Shown one piece after another: positions 17,634 through 26,968 of a stretch of 64,000 bases of DNA. The stretch's first letter is position 1. Each line of letters opens with the position of its first letter. The DNA comes from Granulicella sp. WH15. Lineage in GTDB: Bacteria > Acidobacteriota > Terriglobia > Terriglobales > Acidobacteriaceae. A program made the translations under genes and the position numbers. The DNA lies in contig NZ_CP042596.1 in NCBI RefSeq assembly GCF_009914315.1, positions 2,728,001 to 2,792,000 of the forward strand, in the 5' to 3' direction. The notes beneath the pieces were generated by a model. That model saw only the letters and a list, made by a program, of their open reading frames with translations. It ran no database searches and was not told where the DNA came from.

Positions 17634-18593
17634 ATGCTGCCTGCGATGCACACCCTGCTTGCCACCCTCTTCGCCCCCGCACCCGAAGAGAGCACCCTTC
17701 GCATCATCGAGCACGACTGGCACAACGACATCATGGTGATGGTGCGTGAGCGCCTGCCCAAGATCCTGCTCGTCGTCATCATGCTGCTTATCCTCGAGCG
17801 AGTGGTGCGCTTCTTCGTCAAGCGCCTGAACGACGCGGCCAGCAAGCTCACGGTGGTCAACGTCCAGCGGGCCTCTCAGCTCCGCACCATGGCGGCGATC
17901 ATCCGCGGCACAGCCTACAGCGTGCTGGGATTTCTGGGATTTCTTCAGGTTCTCAACCTCTTCAACATCGACTACAAGCCGCTGCTGGCCTCGGCGGGCA
18001 TCATCGGCGTGGGCGTCGGCCTGGCCGCGCAGTCGCTCTTCAAGGACATCATCAACGGCGTCTTCATCCTGGTCGAGGACCAGTACAACGTGGGCGACGT
18101 CATCCGCGCCGCCTCGCTCACGGGCACGGTCGAAGACCTGACCCTGCGGCTGACGCGGCTGCGCGACAGTGACGGCACCCTGCACATCATTCCCAACTCT
18201 CAGATCGCCACAGTCTCGAACCTGACCCGCGATTACTCGATCGCAACGCTGCCGGTCTCGGTGGATGCGAGCACCAACCCGGATGTGGTGATGCAGGTGC
18301 TGAGCGAGATTGCGGCCACCCTGCGTGGAGATACGGCCTTCCAGAATGTGCTGATCGCCGATCCGGTGATCCTGGGGGTGGATAAGATCGACGGGCGCTC
18401 GATTGTTTATCCGATCAACCTGCGCGTGCGGCCGAACCAGAAGGATCCGATCCTACGCGAGCTGAGGAAGCGGATCGTGCTGGTCTTCGAGAAGAAAGGC
18501 ATCCCGCTGGGGACCGACGCCACGATGCTGGTGATGAAGACGACGGCTGACAGTACTGCGGTCCACACTCTAACTGGAAGCGAGACTCCCTAA
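17634..18593 (+). CDS. MscS-family mechanosensitive channel
   Basis: The 319-residue protein has two or three membrane helices in its first 140 residues and the MscS pore signature: 'LLASAGIIGVGVGLAAQSLFKDIINGVFILVEDQYNVGDVIRAASLTGTVEDLTLRLTRLRD'. The Gly/Ala-rich TM3 followed by the beta domain is diagnostic. Such channels release osmolytes on hypo-osmotic shock or act as small ion channels; the absence of extra N-terminal helices places it near the minimal MscS type. AAGG lies six bases before the ATG. It is a stand-alone gene in this window. Confidence 0.92.
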   Translation: MLPAMHTLLATLFAPAPEESTLRIIEHDWHNDIMVMVRERLPKILLVVIMLLILERVVRFFVKRLNDAASKLTVVNVQRASQLRTMAAIIRGTAYSVLGFLGFLQVLNLFNIDYKPLLASAGIIGVGVGLAAQSLFKDIINGVFILVEDQYNVGDVIRAASLTGTVEDLTLRLTRLRDSDGTLHIIPNSQIATVSNLTRDYSIATLPVSVDASTNPDVVMQVLSEIAATLRGDTAFQNVLIADPVILGVDKIDGRSIVYPINLRVRPNQKDPILRELRKRIVLVFEKKGIPLGTDATMLVMKTTADSTAVHTLTGSETP

Positions 18594-18677
18594 CTCCGGC
18601 CAACTATTCATTGTCGATCCAATTCCGATTACGAAACAGCCTGGACGCTATCAATGTCGGCCTCATCAGGAGGAAAT

Positions 18678-19235
18678 ATGTCGAGTGGAATGAGATCGAC
18701 GGTTACGCTGCACGTAGTTTCAAGCCTTGATGGCTTCATCGCCAGGACGGACAACAGTGTTTCCTGGATGGATAGTCCTGGCGACATCTATCCCAAAGGA
18801 GTCACCGACGACGGCGCGGAGGTTATCCAGTCGATAGACTGCTACGTGCTGGGTTCTCGCACTTATGAGCACGCGCTGCAACTCGGCTGGCCCTACGGCG
18901 ATACCCCGACGGTCGTGATAACGAAAAGAGAGCTGCCGTCCACGCGGAAGAGCGTGGAGTTCTACTCAGGCGACCTCAAGAGATTGGTGGATGAGGTGCT
19001 CGCCCCCCGATACAAAAACATCTGGCTGGTGGGAGGGGCCGCGCTAGGCCAGAGTTTTCTCAAGCTCGGCCTGGTGGATGAAATCAGATTGATGATAGCG
19101 CCGGTCACACTGGGTAACGGGCTACACCTATTCGGCAACTCCGGTATGGAGCAGAAGTGGCTTCTGAAGAATGTAGTCGCTTACAGGAATGGCTTTGTCG
19201 ATTTGGCGTACAGACGCCCACCAACAGACTCCTAG
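18678..19235 (+). CDS. Dihydrofolate-reductase/RibD C-terminal-like protein
   Basis: The 185-residue protein belongs to the RibD_C/DHFR-like reductase group (YwjB/YyaP type): 'TLHVVSSLDGFIARTDNSVSWMD', 'YVLGSRTYEHALQLGWPY', 'NIWLVGGAALGQSFLKLGLVDEIRLMIAPVTLGNG'. The central GGAALG loop and the 'DEIRLMIAPVTLGNG' strand are typical of this group, which binds NADPH; substrates of stand-alone members are mostly unknown. The start 'MSSGMRS' was chosen because AGGAGGAAAT ends directly before the ATG. It is not in an obvious operon. Confidence 0.85.
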   Translation: MSSGMRSTVTLHVVSSLDGFIARTDNSVSWMDSPGDIYPKGVTDDGAEVIQSIDCYVLGSRTYEHALQLGWPYGDTPTVVITKRELPSTRKSVEFYSGDLKRLVDEVLAPRYKNIWLVGGAALGQSFLKLGLVDEIRLMIAPVTLGNGLHLFGNSGMEQKWLLKNVVAYRNGFVDLAYRRPPTDS

Positions 19236-19281
19236 CCTAAAAAGTATGTCGCGCTGGCAGGCGGTTGGACGGTCCACTCCT

Positions 19282-21389
19282 CTAAAGCACCTTACCCAAT
19301 GCCTCCACCAACACATCGGGAGAAGTGATCGGCGGCTGGCAGGAGAAGCCGCTGCATAGCACCGCAAAGCTCTCCTCGACCTTCGGAAGATGCGACAGCG
19401 TCTCGGCCAGCGAGGGCGGAAGCTGTTCCAAAGAAGACAGCCGGATCACCGACTTGTTGACCGCATAACGCACCAGCGCCGCACGCTCCAGCTCTGTGGC
19501 CAGAGCGTCCGAACCGACGATGCAGACCTGCACCGGCGGCAGGATCAGCCGCTGCAGCGCCAGCCCATAGCTCGCGGCGTAGAGGCCGAGGTGCTCGACC
19601 ACACCGGCAAAGCACTCCAGAGTGGACTGGGCCTTGGCGGCGAACTCTTCCCTGCCCGTCAGCGCCTCGAGACGCAGCAGCAGCGCGGCGGCAACGGGGT
19701 TTGCGGCGGGTGTCGGCGAGTCCTGCAACGGCTTGCGGCGCGTGGTGAGCGCGCCCAGGCGAACCTCGCCCTCAGCAGGAGTCTCTGTGTCGAAGAAGGC
19801 TCCCTGAGCGGAGTCGTAGAACTTGCCGATAGCAATCTCAGCAATGGCGAGAGCGGTGTTGAAGTAACGGATATCGCCGGTGGACTCCCAGGCATCCAGC
19901 GCGGCGTGGCCAGTGAAGACATAGTCCTCAAGCACCCCAGCGATGCGCTCGCCCGTGTTGACACCCTCTCCGTAAGCGACGACGTGGGCCATCGAAGCCC
20001 CATCCCACGCTGCGGCCAGCACCCGGTCGAGCGACTTGAGCGCGAAGGCAGTCACCTCGGGCATCGCCAGCACACGGCCCGCTTCAAGATAGGCCGAGAT
20101 CATCATGGCGTTCCACGCGACGTAGATCGTCTTATCGACATAGGGCGTGGGGCGCGTCTTGCGCACGGCGTAGAGCTTGGCCTTGGCCGTGGCAAGCAGC
20201 GACCGGGCCTCCTCCGGCGAGACGCCCGCCTGCTTAGCGACGGTCTCCAGCGAGATGTCGATGTGGAGGACGTTCTTCTCGTGGTTGTGGTGCATGTCGC
20301 CGATCTCGCCGATGTCGAAGTACGGCGCGGCAACGGCCAGCTCCTTCGGGGTGAGCGCGGCGCGAGCCTCGGTGAGCGTCCAGGTAAAGTAGTCGCCGTC
20401 GTCGTCGAGCGAGAAGTCGGCGTCCTGCGAAGCGTAAAAGCCGCCGTTGACGCGGTCCGAGAGCCACTCGTCGATCCAGACGATCATCTCGCGGGCGATG
20501 CGGGCGCACTCCGGCTCCCCGAAGGTCTGGAGGCCGTGGACGTAGTTCTTCAACAGCTCGGAGTTGTCGTAGGACATCTTCTCGAAGTGCGGAACCACCC
20601 AGCGCTCGTCGACCGAGTAGCGGTGGAAGCCGCCTGCGAGATGGTCGTAGATGCCCCCCTTGCTCATCTTCTCCAGCGTGAAGGCGGCGGCCTTCGCGAT
20701 TCCCTCCTCCGCTCCCGCACGAGTGGCTGCGTCGAGGAGCAGGTCTATGGCTCCGAGTGGGGGAACTTGGGCTGCGAGCCGAAGCCGCCAAAGCGGCTGT
20801 CGAACTGTTGCAGCGCCGAAGCGATGAGCTTCGAAACCAGCTCGGCTCCGGGGTTGGGGCTGTGGCCGTCGAAGGACTCGTTGTGCTCAATCGCTGCGAT
20901 GACGCTAGCGGCGGAGTCGTCCACTTCGTCGCGCTTATCGCGGAAGGCCTCGGCCATCGTCATCAGGACGCGGCGCATTCCGGGGCGTCCGTGGCGGTCG
21001 TCTGGCGGAAAGTAGGTGCCGCCGAAGTAGGGCTTGCCGTCGGGCGTCAGGAAGGCCGTGAGCGGCCAGCCGCCCTGGCCGGAGATGGCCGAGACGGCAG
21101 CCTGGTAGCGCGTGTCCACGTCGGGGCGCTCGTCGCGGTCGACCTTGATGGGGATGAAGTACTCGTTGATGATCTCGGCGACTTCGGGGTTCTCGTAGGA
21201 CTCGCGATCCATGACGTGGCACCAGTGGCACCAGACGGCCCCGATATCGAGCAGGATGGGCTTGTCTTCTGCGGCGGCCTTCGCGAAGGCCGCGTGGCCC
21301 CACTCATTCCACTGGACGGGCTGGTGCATGGCGGTGCGGAGGTAGGCGGAACGGGAGTGCGCGAGAGGGTTGTGTCCTTCAGAACTCAT
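19282..21389 (-). pseudogene. YyaL/DUF255 thioredoxin-domain protein, split by a frameshift
   Basis: Two adjacent frames encode one protein. The 5' part (20745-21389) has the DUF255 thioredoxin-like domain: 'NPLAHSRSAYLRTAMHQPVQW', the 'WCHWCHVM' CxxC motif and 'QGGWPLTAFLTPDGKPYFGGTYFPP'. It stops at 20745 just after 'GGFGSQPKFPHSEP'. In another frame the sequence continues as 'IDLLLDAATRAGAEEGI...', then 'MSKGGIYDHLAGGFHRYSVDERW', with the (alpha/alpha)6 N-acylglucosamine-epimerase-like domain down to 19282. One base appears to be missing near 20747-20755. Joined, the protein would be about 700 residues, the normal family length. It is either a recent inactivation or a sequencing error; both halves remain well conserved. 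Family function is unclear. Confidence 0.85.
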
Positions 21390-21395
21390 AGATCG

Positions 21396-21401
21396 AGTCT
21401 A
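21396..21401 (-). promoter_or_regulatory. Candidate -10 element of a leaderless transcript (YyaL/DUF255 gene)
   Basis: On the minus strand TAGACT ends six bases before the ATG at 21389, with no Shine-Dalgarno sequence. It is the one minus-strand example of the spacing seen at several plus-strand genes. Confidence 0.45.
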
Positions 21402-21421
21402 CCGTCTCGGCGTCTCGCGGG

Positions 21422-22147
21422 TCAGGGTCGGGGCATCTGGAAGCTGCCGCTTTTCAGGTTCTCGATCAGCCAGCCTGCGTGCGGGATGCCGCTGGCATCG
21501 AGCAGCGCCGCCTCCCGGTCAAGGTCGTAGGCGACGCGGCGGATCGACGGAACACCTTCATCAATCAGGAGATAGGAGGCGCGGGGATCGCCGTCGTGCG
21601 AGAGGCTGACGCTGCCGGTATTGGCCACCGTGAGGCCCGGAAGCCGCCGGATGTACGGGCGATGGATGTGGGCATAGACGGCGACGGGCTGGCCGAGCGG
21701 CCGGTAAACGCGCTCGAGGTCGGCGTCGGAAGCATCCGGCATGGGCGCGCGCCACAGGTCTCCGGGGCTGGCATGGACGAGAGCTACGGGAGCCACGATC
21801 TGCGTGAGCGGCAGGCTACGAAGCCACTCCAGACGCTCCTCCCCCAGCGCCTGCCGCGTAAACTCCGCAATCTCGGCGATCATCGCAAACAGGTGCTCCA
21901 GTTGCGGCGAGTGGCTGGCGAACTCCGTCAGCGCCTCGGGACGGAAGAGCATCTCGTCCGTATTGCCGAGGATGCCGGGCCAGCCCAGATCGCGGATGCG
22001 GTCGATGACCTCGGCAGGAATCGCGCCGTTCTGGACCAGGTCGCCACCGTGCAGGATGAGGTCGGGTGCGGTCTGGCGGAGGTCGGCGATGACCGCCTCA
22101 AGAGCGGTGAGGTTGCCGTGGATGTCGGAGACGATGGCTATGCGCAT
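21422..22147 (-). CDS. Calcineurin-like metallophosphoesterase
   Basis: The 241-residue protein carries the ordered metallophosphoesterase motifs: 'SDIHGN' (D-x-H), 'GGDLV' (GGD), 'GNTDE' (GN-D), 'LVHAS' and 'AHIHRP' (H-x-H). These bind two metal ions for hydrolysis of phosphodiesters or phosphomonoesters. It resembles the YfcE-type cytosolic group; the substrate is unknown. GGAG lies upstream of the ATG. It precedes the YyaL-like gene on the same strand with a 32-base gap, though the latter seems to have its own promoter. Confidence 0.88.
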   Translation of the reverse strand: MRIAIVSDIHGNLTALEAVIADLRQTAPDLILHGGDLVQNGAIPAEVIDRIRDLGWPGILGNTDEMLFRPEALTEFASHSPQLEHLFAMIAEIAEFTRQALGEERLEWLRSLPLTQIVAPVALVHASPGDLWRAPMPDASDADLERVYRPLGQPVAVYAHIHRPYIRRLPGLTVANTGSVSLSHDGDPRASYLLIDEGVPSIRRVAYDLDREAALLDASGIPHAGWLIENLKSGSFQMPRP

Positions 22148-22151
22148 GATC

Positions 22152-22279
22152 CACTCCGTGACTTTTATACCTTGCCTATACCTTGTCCGGGCGAATTAAC
22201 AACAATGGTCCTCCCGCTGGTCGGAATCGAAGATTTGATTCCAGCCAACGGGAGGACCACGGGTGACGAGTGAAGTGTC
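22152..22279 (-). repeat. Stop-codon-abutting palindromic repeat, copy C
   Basis: The core inverted repeat is at 22207-22258 (GGTCCTCCCGCTGG ... CCAACGGGAGGACC). The segment 22152-22206 resembles the outer part of copy A (CACTYCGTGACTTTYATAC). The end next to the tolC stop codon (TAA then GACACTTCACTCGTCACCC) is more diverged than in the other copies. Confidence 0.75.
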
Positions 22280-24493
22280 TTACTGCTGCTGCGGAGGAGG
22301 CTGTGGAGTCGCCGTCAACGGCTTCGGCGGCTCCGGAGCCTTGGGAGCCGTAAGCCCCGGGATCAGCGGCTTCTGCGTCACCGTGCCGGAGGCCGCATCG
22401 CCCAGCGAGATGCCGTAACGGTCGAGCGTCGAGGAGACCAGTTGCTCGAGCGCCGCGCGGTCCTTGGCATAAGCAGCCGTGGCCGAGATCAGGTTGTTCT
22501 CCGCCGTGGCCAGGTTCCTCGCCTGCTGCAAGACCAGCGCCGTCGTCGAAGCACCCAGCCGGTACTTCTTCTGCTCGGCGTCGAGAGCCTGCGCCGCGTA
22601 GTCGCGAGCAGCCTGAGCCGCCGTCACCTGCGCGCGGTCGTTGGTCAGGGCGTACTGACCGTTGATGACCTGAATCCGAATCTGCGTGTAGAGCTGCTGA
22701 ATCCGCATCTGGGTCTGGCGGTACTCCATCTGCGAGCGCGCCTGATCGGCCTGGGCCGCGCGGTTGCGGATGGGGATGCTGACGTTGACGCCGACGCCCT
22801 TATCCGGCGCGGTGCTGTTGAAGAGGTTGCCGAAAGTGGTGCCGTAGCCTGTGGGGTTGACGCCGCCGTTAGTCGGGGTGCAAGGCACGAAGGTCGCCGT
22901 CGAAAGCGTGGTGCCGCAGTTCTGCAACGGGTTCTGGGCTCCGCCGATGGTGTTGGCCCCGTAGAAGGCGTAGGCATCGACGACCGGCAGCAGACCGTTC
23001 CTCTCACCACGAATGGTGATCTGGTTGTTCTTCATCGTCAGGATGGCCTGCTCGATCTGCGGGTTATTCACATAGGCCTGGCGGACGAGGTCCTCGACAT
23101 CCGTATCCTCTTCGGGCAGCCGGTCGAGACCGACGCGGTCGGTCGGAATGACGGGAGCCTTGGCAAGCTGCGGGTCGTTCAGGTTGCGGGCGATGGCCTG
23201 CTTCATCAGCAGATCCTGGTACTCGAGGTTGGAGCGCGAGGCGATAAGGGCCTGCTTATCGGTCGCGACCGAGCTATCGGAGTTGACGACGTCGAGCGGA
23301 GCCAGCGTGCCCAGCTCAAGCTGCTTGCGGTTATCGGCGGCGAGCTGGGTGCTCTGCGCCAGCGCACGCTCCTTGGCCTGCTCGTCCTCGTAGCCGCTGA
23401 CCAGCGCCCAGTAGATATTCTCCACCTGGTTGATGGTATAGAGCAGTTGCTGGCGGAAGGCCGAGTCGGTAATGCGGCGGTCATTTTTGGCCTGCAGGAT
23501 GAAGCGGCCGTTGATGCCGGGTCCGAAGCCCTGCAGCAGGTGCTGGGTACCGGTGATGCGGAATCCGCTCGTAAGCTCCGGGCTATAGCCGGAGCGGGCG
23601 CTGGTCGTGGTCTGACGCGTGTTGTTGAAGGTGACGCCGAGCTGCGTGCCGGTCAGAAAACCCTGGGTGTAACCAAAGTCGAAGGTGCCGGTGTTGGTGT
23701 TGATCTGGCTGGAACCGGTGAGGAAGGAGCTGGACTGCTGCGCGACCTGCGCCTCGTACTGGAGGTTGGCGGTAAGCGTGGGGTCCAGATTGTACGGCGT
23801 GGGGCCGCCGCCGTTGGTGCTGAGAACGAGACCCGAGCTGCCGGTGCCGGAGCCTCCGGTCGAGGTCGAGGTGCCGCCGGGACCGCCGCCCGAGGTGATG
23901 GTCGTCGTGGTGCCGCCGAGCGTGCCGGTGACCAGTCCGGTCGAGACGCCGCGCAGCGTGGAGCCAGCCTGGGCGCGGAGCAGGTCCGTGTCGGCGATGT
24001 CCAGGTTGATACGCGCAATGGCGATGTCGTAGTTGTTCTCGAGCGCGAGCGTGACGGCGTCGGCGAGCGAGAGGTAGATCTTGCCGTCGCGGAGCAGGTC
24101 GCCGAGGCGCGGCGAGTTGTTGAGCGTGGGCGAGGGGACGTAGGTGGGGGTATAGGGCAGCAGCGGGTTGCGGAGGGTGTACCGCTTCAGCTTGGAGTAG
24201 TCCTTCAGGGTGTCGCGCAGGAAGAGCGGCTCGGTGAGTTTGGGCGCGGGGGCCTGAGGAAGGCCGGGCTGGCCGGTAGTATCGTTGGCGATGGCCTGCG
24301 GCTCGGCCGGCGCGATGGGACTAACCTGCTGGCCGGCGGCCTGGGGACCTGCGGCGGCGCGCTGGGCGTCGGTCTGGCCTCCAGTCTGGCTTACAGCCTG
24401 TTGCGCCAGCACTTGCGGCGTCAGTCCCTGGCCAAGGTTGCTCATCAGCAGCATGGCAACGGTTGCCGCTGCCTTTAAATCGTTCAATCTCAC
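22280..24493 (-). CDS. TolC-family outer membrane efflux protein
   Basis: The 737-residue protein begins with a signal-peptide-like segment ('AAATVAMLLMSNLGQGLTPQVLAQQ') and has two TolC/OEP repeats. The first includes 'LSLADAVTLALENNYDIAIARINLDIADTDLLRAQAG'; the second covers about residues 440-690 ('DVEDLVRQAYVNNPQIEQAILTMKNNQITIRGERNGLLP', 'QMRIQQLYTQIRIQVINGQYALTNDRAQVTAAQAARDYAAQALDAEQKKYRLGA'). It is longer than classical TolC (about 470) because of a Gly/Ser/Thr-rich insertion (about 195-240) and low-complexity Pro/Gln termini. The start is GTG with a purine-rich GGAGAGAG upstream. No adjacent inner-membrane or fusion-protein gene is present, so it probably serves pumps encoded elsewhere. 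Confidence 0.9.
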   Translation of the reverse strand: MRLNDLKAAATVAMLLMSNLGQGLTPQVLAQQAVSQTGGQTDAQRAAAGPQAAGQQVSPIAPAEPQAIANDTTGQPGLPQAPAPKLTEPLFLRDTLKDYSKLKRYTLRNPLLPYTPTYVPSPTLNNSPRLGDLLRDGKIYLSLADAVTLALENNYDIAIARINLDIADTDLLRAQAGSTLRGVSTGLVTGTLGGTTTTITSGGGPGGTSTSTGGSGTGSSGLVLSTNGGGPTPYNLDPTLTANLQYEAQVAQQSSSFLTGSSQINTNTGTFDFGYTQGFLTGTQLGVTFNNTRQTTTSARSGYSPELTSGFRITGTQHLLQGFGPGINGRFILQAKNDRRITDSAFRQQLLYTINQVENIYWALVSGYEDEQAKERALAQSTQLAADNRKQLELGTLAPLDVVNSDSSVATDKQALIASRSNLEYQDLLMKQAIARNLNDPQLAKAPVIPTDRVGLDRLPEEDTDVEDLVRQAYVNNPQIEQAILTMKNNQITIRGERNGLLPVVDAYAFYGANTIGGAQNPLQNCGTTLSTATFVPCTPTNGGVNPTGYGTTFGNLFNSTAPDKGVGVNVSIPIRNRAAQADQARSQMEYRQTQMRIQQLYTQIRIQVINGQYALTNDRAQVTAAQAARDYAAQALDAEQKKYRLGASTTALVLQQARNLATAENNLISATAAYAKDRAALEQLVSSTLDRYGISLGDAASGTVTQKPLIPGLTAPKAPEPPKPLTATPQPPPQQQ

Positions 24494-24884
24494 GTCGCTC
24501 TCTCCAGCTGCCGGTCCATGCCTGCGACCAGCTTTGTTCCCAGTCTTTACTGCTTCGCGTTACAGCGGCCCGCGCACGGTGCGAGGACGGTTACGAGTTC
24601 GCAGGACACACCCTCGAACGCCTGTTCGCGAACCCGCGTCCGCTGTCCCGGTTCTTGCGCGTCTGCTCTCTCGGTTCTTGATAGACGTGCGGAGTATCCC
24701 GTAAGACTCTCAGAGATCAATCTGGCTCGCGCAGGACGCAGTAAGCCCCTGCGGTTGGGATGTAAAGTGCTGAGGTCGTTCTGATTACTATATCAACCAA
24801 TCCGGCGGAGATAGAGTCCCGAATTGTCCTACCCGGCATGGAGACGTTGACTTCCGTGAGACCCTGAAGAGACGAACCAGAACG
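24494..24884. other. Divergent upstream region of tolC and truA
   Basis: About 390 bases between divergent genes. No coding frame with a convincing start, no recognised riboswitch and no clear hairpin terminator were seen. It presumably holds the promoters of both genes, but no specific elements could be assigned. Confidence 0.4.
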
Positions 24885-25673
24885 ATGACGACGTGGAAAT
24901 CCATCCTGACCTATGACGGCGGGCCGTATCACGGCTGGCAGGTGCAGCCGGGGCTGGCGACCGTGCAAGGCACGCTGGCCGAAGCGCTGGAGCATGTAAC
25001 CGGCGAGTCCGTGCTGCCGCAGGGCTCGGGCCGCACCGACACCGGCGTGCACGCGCTGGGGCAGGTGGTCAGCTTCTCGCTGGCGACGGCGATCCCCGCG
25101 GCGAACCTGCTGCGGGCGCTGAACCGGGCGCTGCCCGCGAGCATTCGGGTGCTCTCGGTCGAGGCGATGGACGACGGCTTCCACGCCCGGCACAGCTCGG
25201 TCCGCAAGACGTACGAGTACCGGATCTTTCCCCGGCTGGCGGTCGGACAGGACCGCATCTGCTCGCCGATGCTGGCCCCGTGGGTGTGGGAGTGCCGCTG
25301 GCCGCTGGTGCTGGGGGCCATGCAGGAGGCGGCGCGGTGCGTCCTTGGGAGCCACGACTTTACCTCGTTCGCGGCCTCGGACCCGGACCGGGCGACGCGC
25401 GACGCGGATACCGAAGAAGCCCCCGACAACGTGCGGACGATCTTCAGCTCAGAATGGGCCGAGGAGGACGGGCTGATGGTCTACCGGGTGACGGGGTCGG
25501 GGTTTCTGCACCACATGGTTAGGAACCTGGTGGGGACGTTTGTGGATGTAGGCCGGGGCAGGATCGCTCCGGAATATGTGCGGCAGATTCTGGAGGCGCG
25601 GCAGCGGTCGGCGGCGGGGGCCACAGCTCCGGCCAAGGGGCTGTTTCTGGTCAGCGTGGAGTACGCAGCTTGA
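24885..25673 (+). CDS. truA: tRNA pseudouridine(38-40) synthase
   Basis: The 262-residue enzyme converts uridines 38-40 of the tRNA anticodon arm to pseudouridine. The catalytic Asp is D52 in 'GSGRTDTGVHALGQ'. Other TruA motifs are 'LTYDGGPYHGWQVQPGLATVQGTLAEAL', 'FHARHSSVRKTYEYRI' and 'GSGFLHHMVRNLVGT'. Length fits the family. Its TGA stop overlaps the TTG start of the M20 peptidase gene (TTGA), so the two are translationally coupled. Confidence 0.97.
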   Translation: MTTWKSILTYDGGPYHGWQVQPGLATVQGTLAEALEHVTGESVLPQGSGRTDTGVHALGQVVSFSLATAIPAANLLRALNRALPASIRVLSVEAMDDGFHARHSSVRKTYEYRIFPRLAVGQDRICSPMLAPWVWECRWPLVLGAMQEAARCVLGSHDFTSFAASDPDRATRDADTEEAPDNVRTIFSSEWAEEDGLMVYRVTGSGFLHHMVRNLVGTFVDVGRGRIAPEYVRQILEARQRSAAGATAPAKGLFLVSVEYAA

Positions 25674-26860
25674 GCGCACAGGCTCACTTCCGCATCACCC
25701 GGCTGGCGACGCAGCTTGCGGTGCATCGCGCCTTCCAGTGGCTGCACCTGCACCAGCCGCAACTGCGGGCGTGGCAGATGGAGATGCTGGCGATCCCGGC
25801 TCCGCCCTTCGGCGAAGGCGAGCGGGCCGCGTGGTTCGCCGATAAGTTCCGCGAACTGGGGCTGGCCGACGTCGGCGTCGATGCGGAGGGCAACGCGCTC
25901 GGAAGCCTGGGGGATTCTTCGGCGAGGAAGAGCGTGCTGCTTTCGGCGCACCTGGACACGGTCTTCCCTGCCGGAACCGACACCGTGCCTCGTGAGGAGG
26001 AGATCGGCGGACCGATTCTGGGGCCGGGGGCCTGCGACAACGCGGCCGGGCTGACCGCTCTGCTGGCCATCGCGGCGGCGATGCGTCATGCGGGAATCGT
26101 TACGGCTGCGCCGGTTCTCTTCGCGGCGAACGTCGGCGAAGAGGGCGAGGGCGACCTGCGCGGGATGCGGTTTCTCTTCGAGCGCGGGGTGCATCGCGGA
26201 AGGATCGGCGCGGCGATTGCCCTCGAAGGAGCGGGCACCTCCGCCGTGGTGACGCGGGCGCTGGGCAGCCGCCGCTATCGGGTGACGATCTGCGGCCCCG
26301 GCGGCCACTCCTGGACCGACGCGGGCACGCCGAACCCCATCACGCTGCTAAGCCGGGGACTGGCGGAGTTGGGCGACCTGATCTTTCCCGACGAGCCGCG
26401 GACGGTGCTCAGTCCGGGGCAGATCTTTGGAGGAACGTCGATCAACTCGATCCCCTCCGAGGCCAGCGTGCTACTGGACCTGCGCTCAACCGATCCGGCT
26501 CAGATGCTGGCTGTCGAGAGAGAAATCCATCGGACCTTCGAGAACGTGGTGGCGCGGGCGACGGGTTCGCGGCTGAAGATCGAGATGATCGGCAACCGGC
26601 CTGCCGGTGAGCTGGCGATGGACTCGGCGATGCTGCGGACGATCCGGGCCGTGGACCGACATTTGGGCTTCCGGACGGAGCTGCGGATTGGGTCTACCGA
26701 TGCGAATCTGCCCCTGTCGCTGGGAGTCCCGGCGGTGGCGATGGCGGCAGGCGGGACCGGCGGCGGGATTCATACGCTGGGCGAGTGGTACGACCCGGCA
26801 GGGCGGGAGATGGCTCTGCGGAGGGTGCTGCTGACGGTGCTGGATCTGGCCGGGGATTAA
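25670..26860 (+). CDS. M20-family metallopeptidase
   Basis: The 396-residue protein has the M20 zinc-ligand pattern: 'SAHLDTVF' (H-x-D), 'GPGACDNAAG' (D), 'NVGEEGEGDLRG' (E-E), and a late 'GGIHTLGEWYD' His. The central dimerisation domain begins near 'SRRYRVTICGPGGHSWTDAGTPN'. Family members are aminopeptidases, carboxypeptidases or acylases; it is closest in style to peptidase T-like di/tripeptidases. The start TTG 25670 is supported by GGAG about eight bases upstream and by its 4-base overlap with truA. Confidence 0.88.
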   Translation: MSAQAHFRITRLATQLAVHRAFQWLHLHQPQLRAWQMEMLAIPAPPFGEGERAAWFADKFRELGLADVGVDAEGNALGSLGDSSARKSVLLSAHLDTVFPAGTDTVPREEEIGGPILGPGACDNAAGLTALLAIAAAMRHAGIVTAAPVLFAANVGEEGEGDLRGMRFLFERGVHRGRIGAAIALEGAGTSAVVTRALGSRRYRVTICGPGGHSWTDAGTPNPITLLSRGLAELGDLIFPDEPRTVLSPGQIFGGTSINSIPSEASVLLDLRSTDPAQMLAVEREIHRTFENVVARATGSRLKIEMIGNRPAGELAMDSAMLRTIRAVDRHLGFRTELRIGSTDANLPLSLGVPAVAMAAGGTGGGIHTLGEWYDPAGREMALRRVLLTVLDLAGD

Positions 26861-26865
26861 AGCTT

Positions 26866-26945
26866 CTCACGCGAAGCGTCCAAGACAGCACGAAGTGCCG
26901 CCCGCCCGGCGCGAGGGCGTTGTTGCCGTTGCTTCTAGGTAGAGT
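26866..26945. repeat. Degenerate repeat fragment between peptidase and amidohydrolase genes
   Basis: The segment 26869-26901 (CACGCGAAGCGTCC...) repeats 4663-4695 with a few mismatches. The segment 26880-26919 (CCAAGACAGCACGAAGTGCC then CGCCCGCCCGGCGCGAGGGCG) repeats 58320-58358. A pyrimidine-rich tail (GCCGTTGCTTCT) matches the spacer near 4808. It links the repeat families in the window. Confidence 0.7.
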
Positions 26946-26955
26946 GAGCGCAGCG

Positions 26956-26961
26956 TAAACT
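26956..26961 (+). promoter_or_regulatory. Candidate -10 element upstream of the amidohydrolase gene
   Basis: TAAACT ends seven bases before the GTG start at 26969, one base more than at the other genes with this motif. No Shine-Dalgarno sequence is present. Confidence 0.35.
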
Positions 26962-26968
26962 CTGGGTT

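Noticed and set aside
22442..24478. 678-codon open frame opposite tolC
   Set aside because: Low-complexity Arg/Gly/Val-rich translation typical of antisense frames; the TolC frame shows clear domains.
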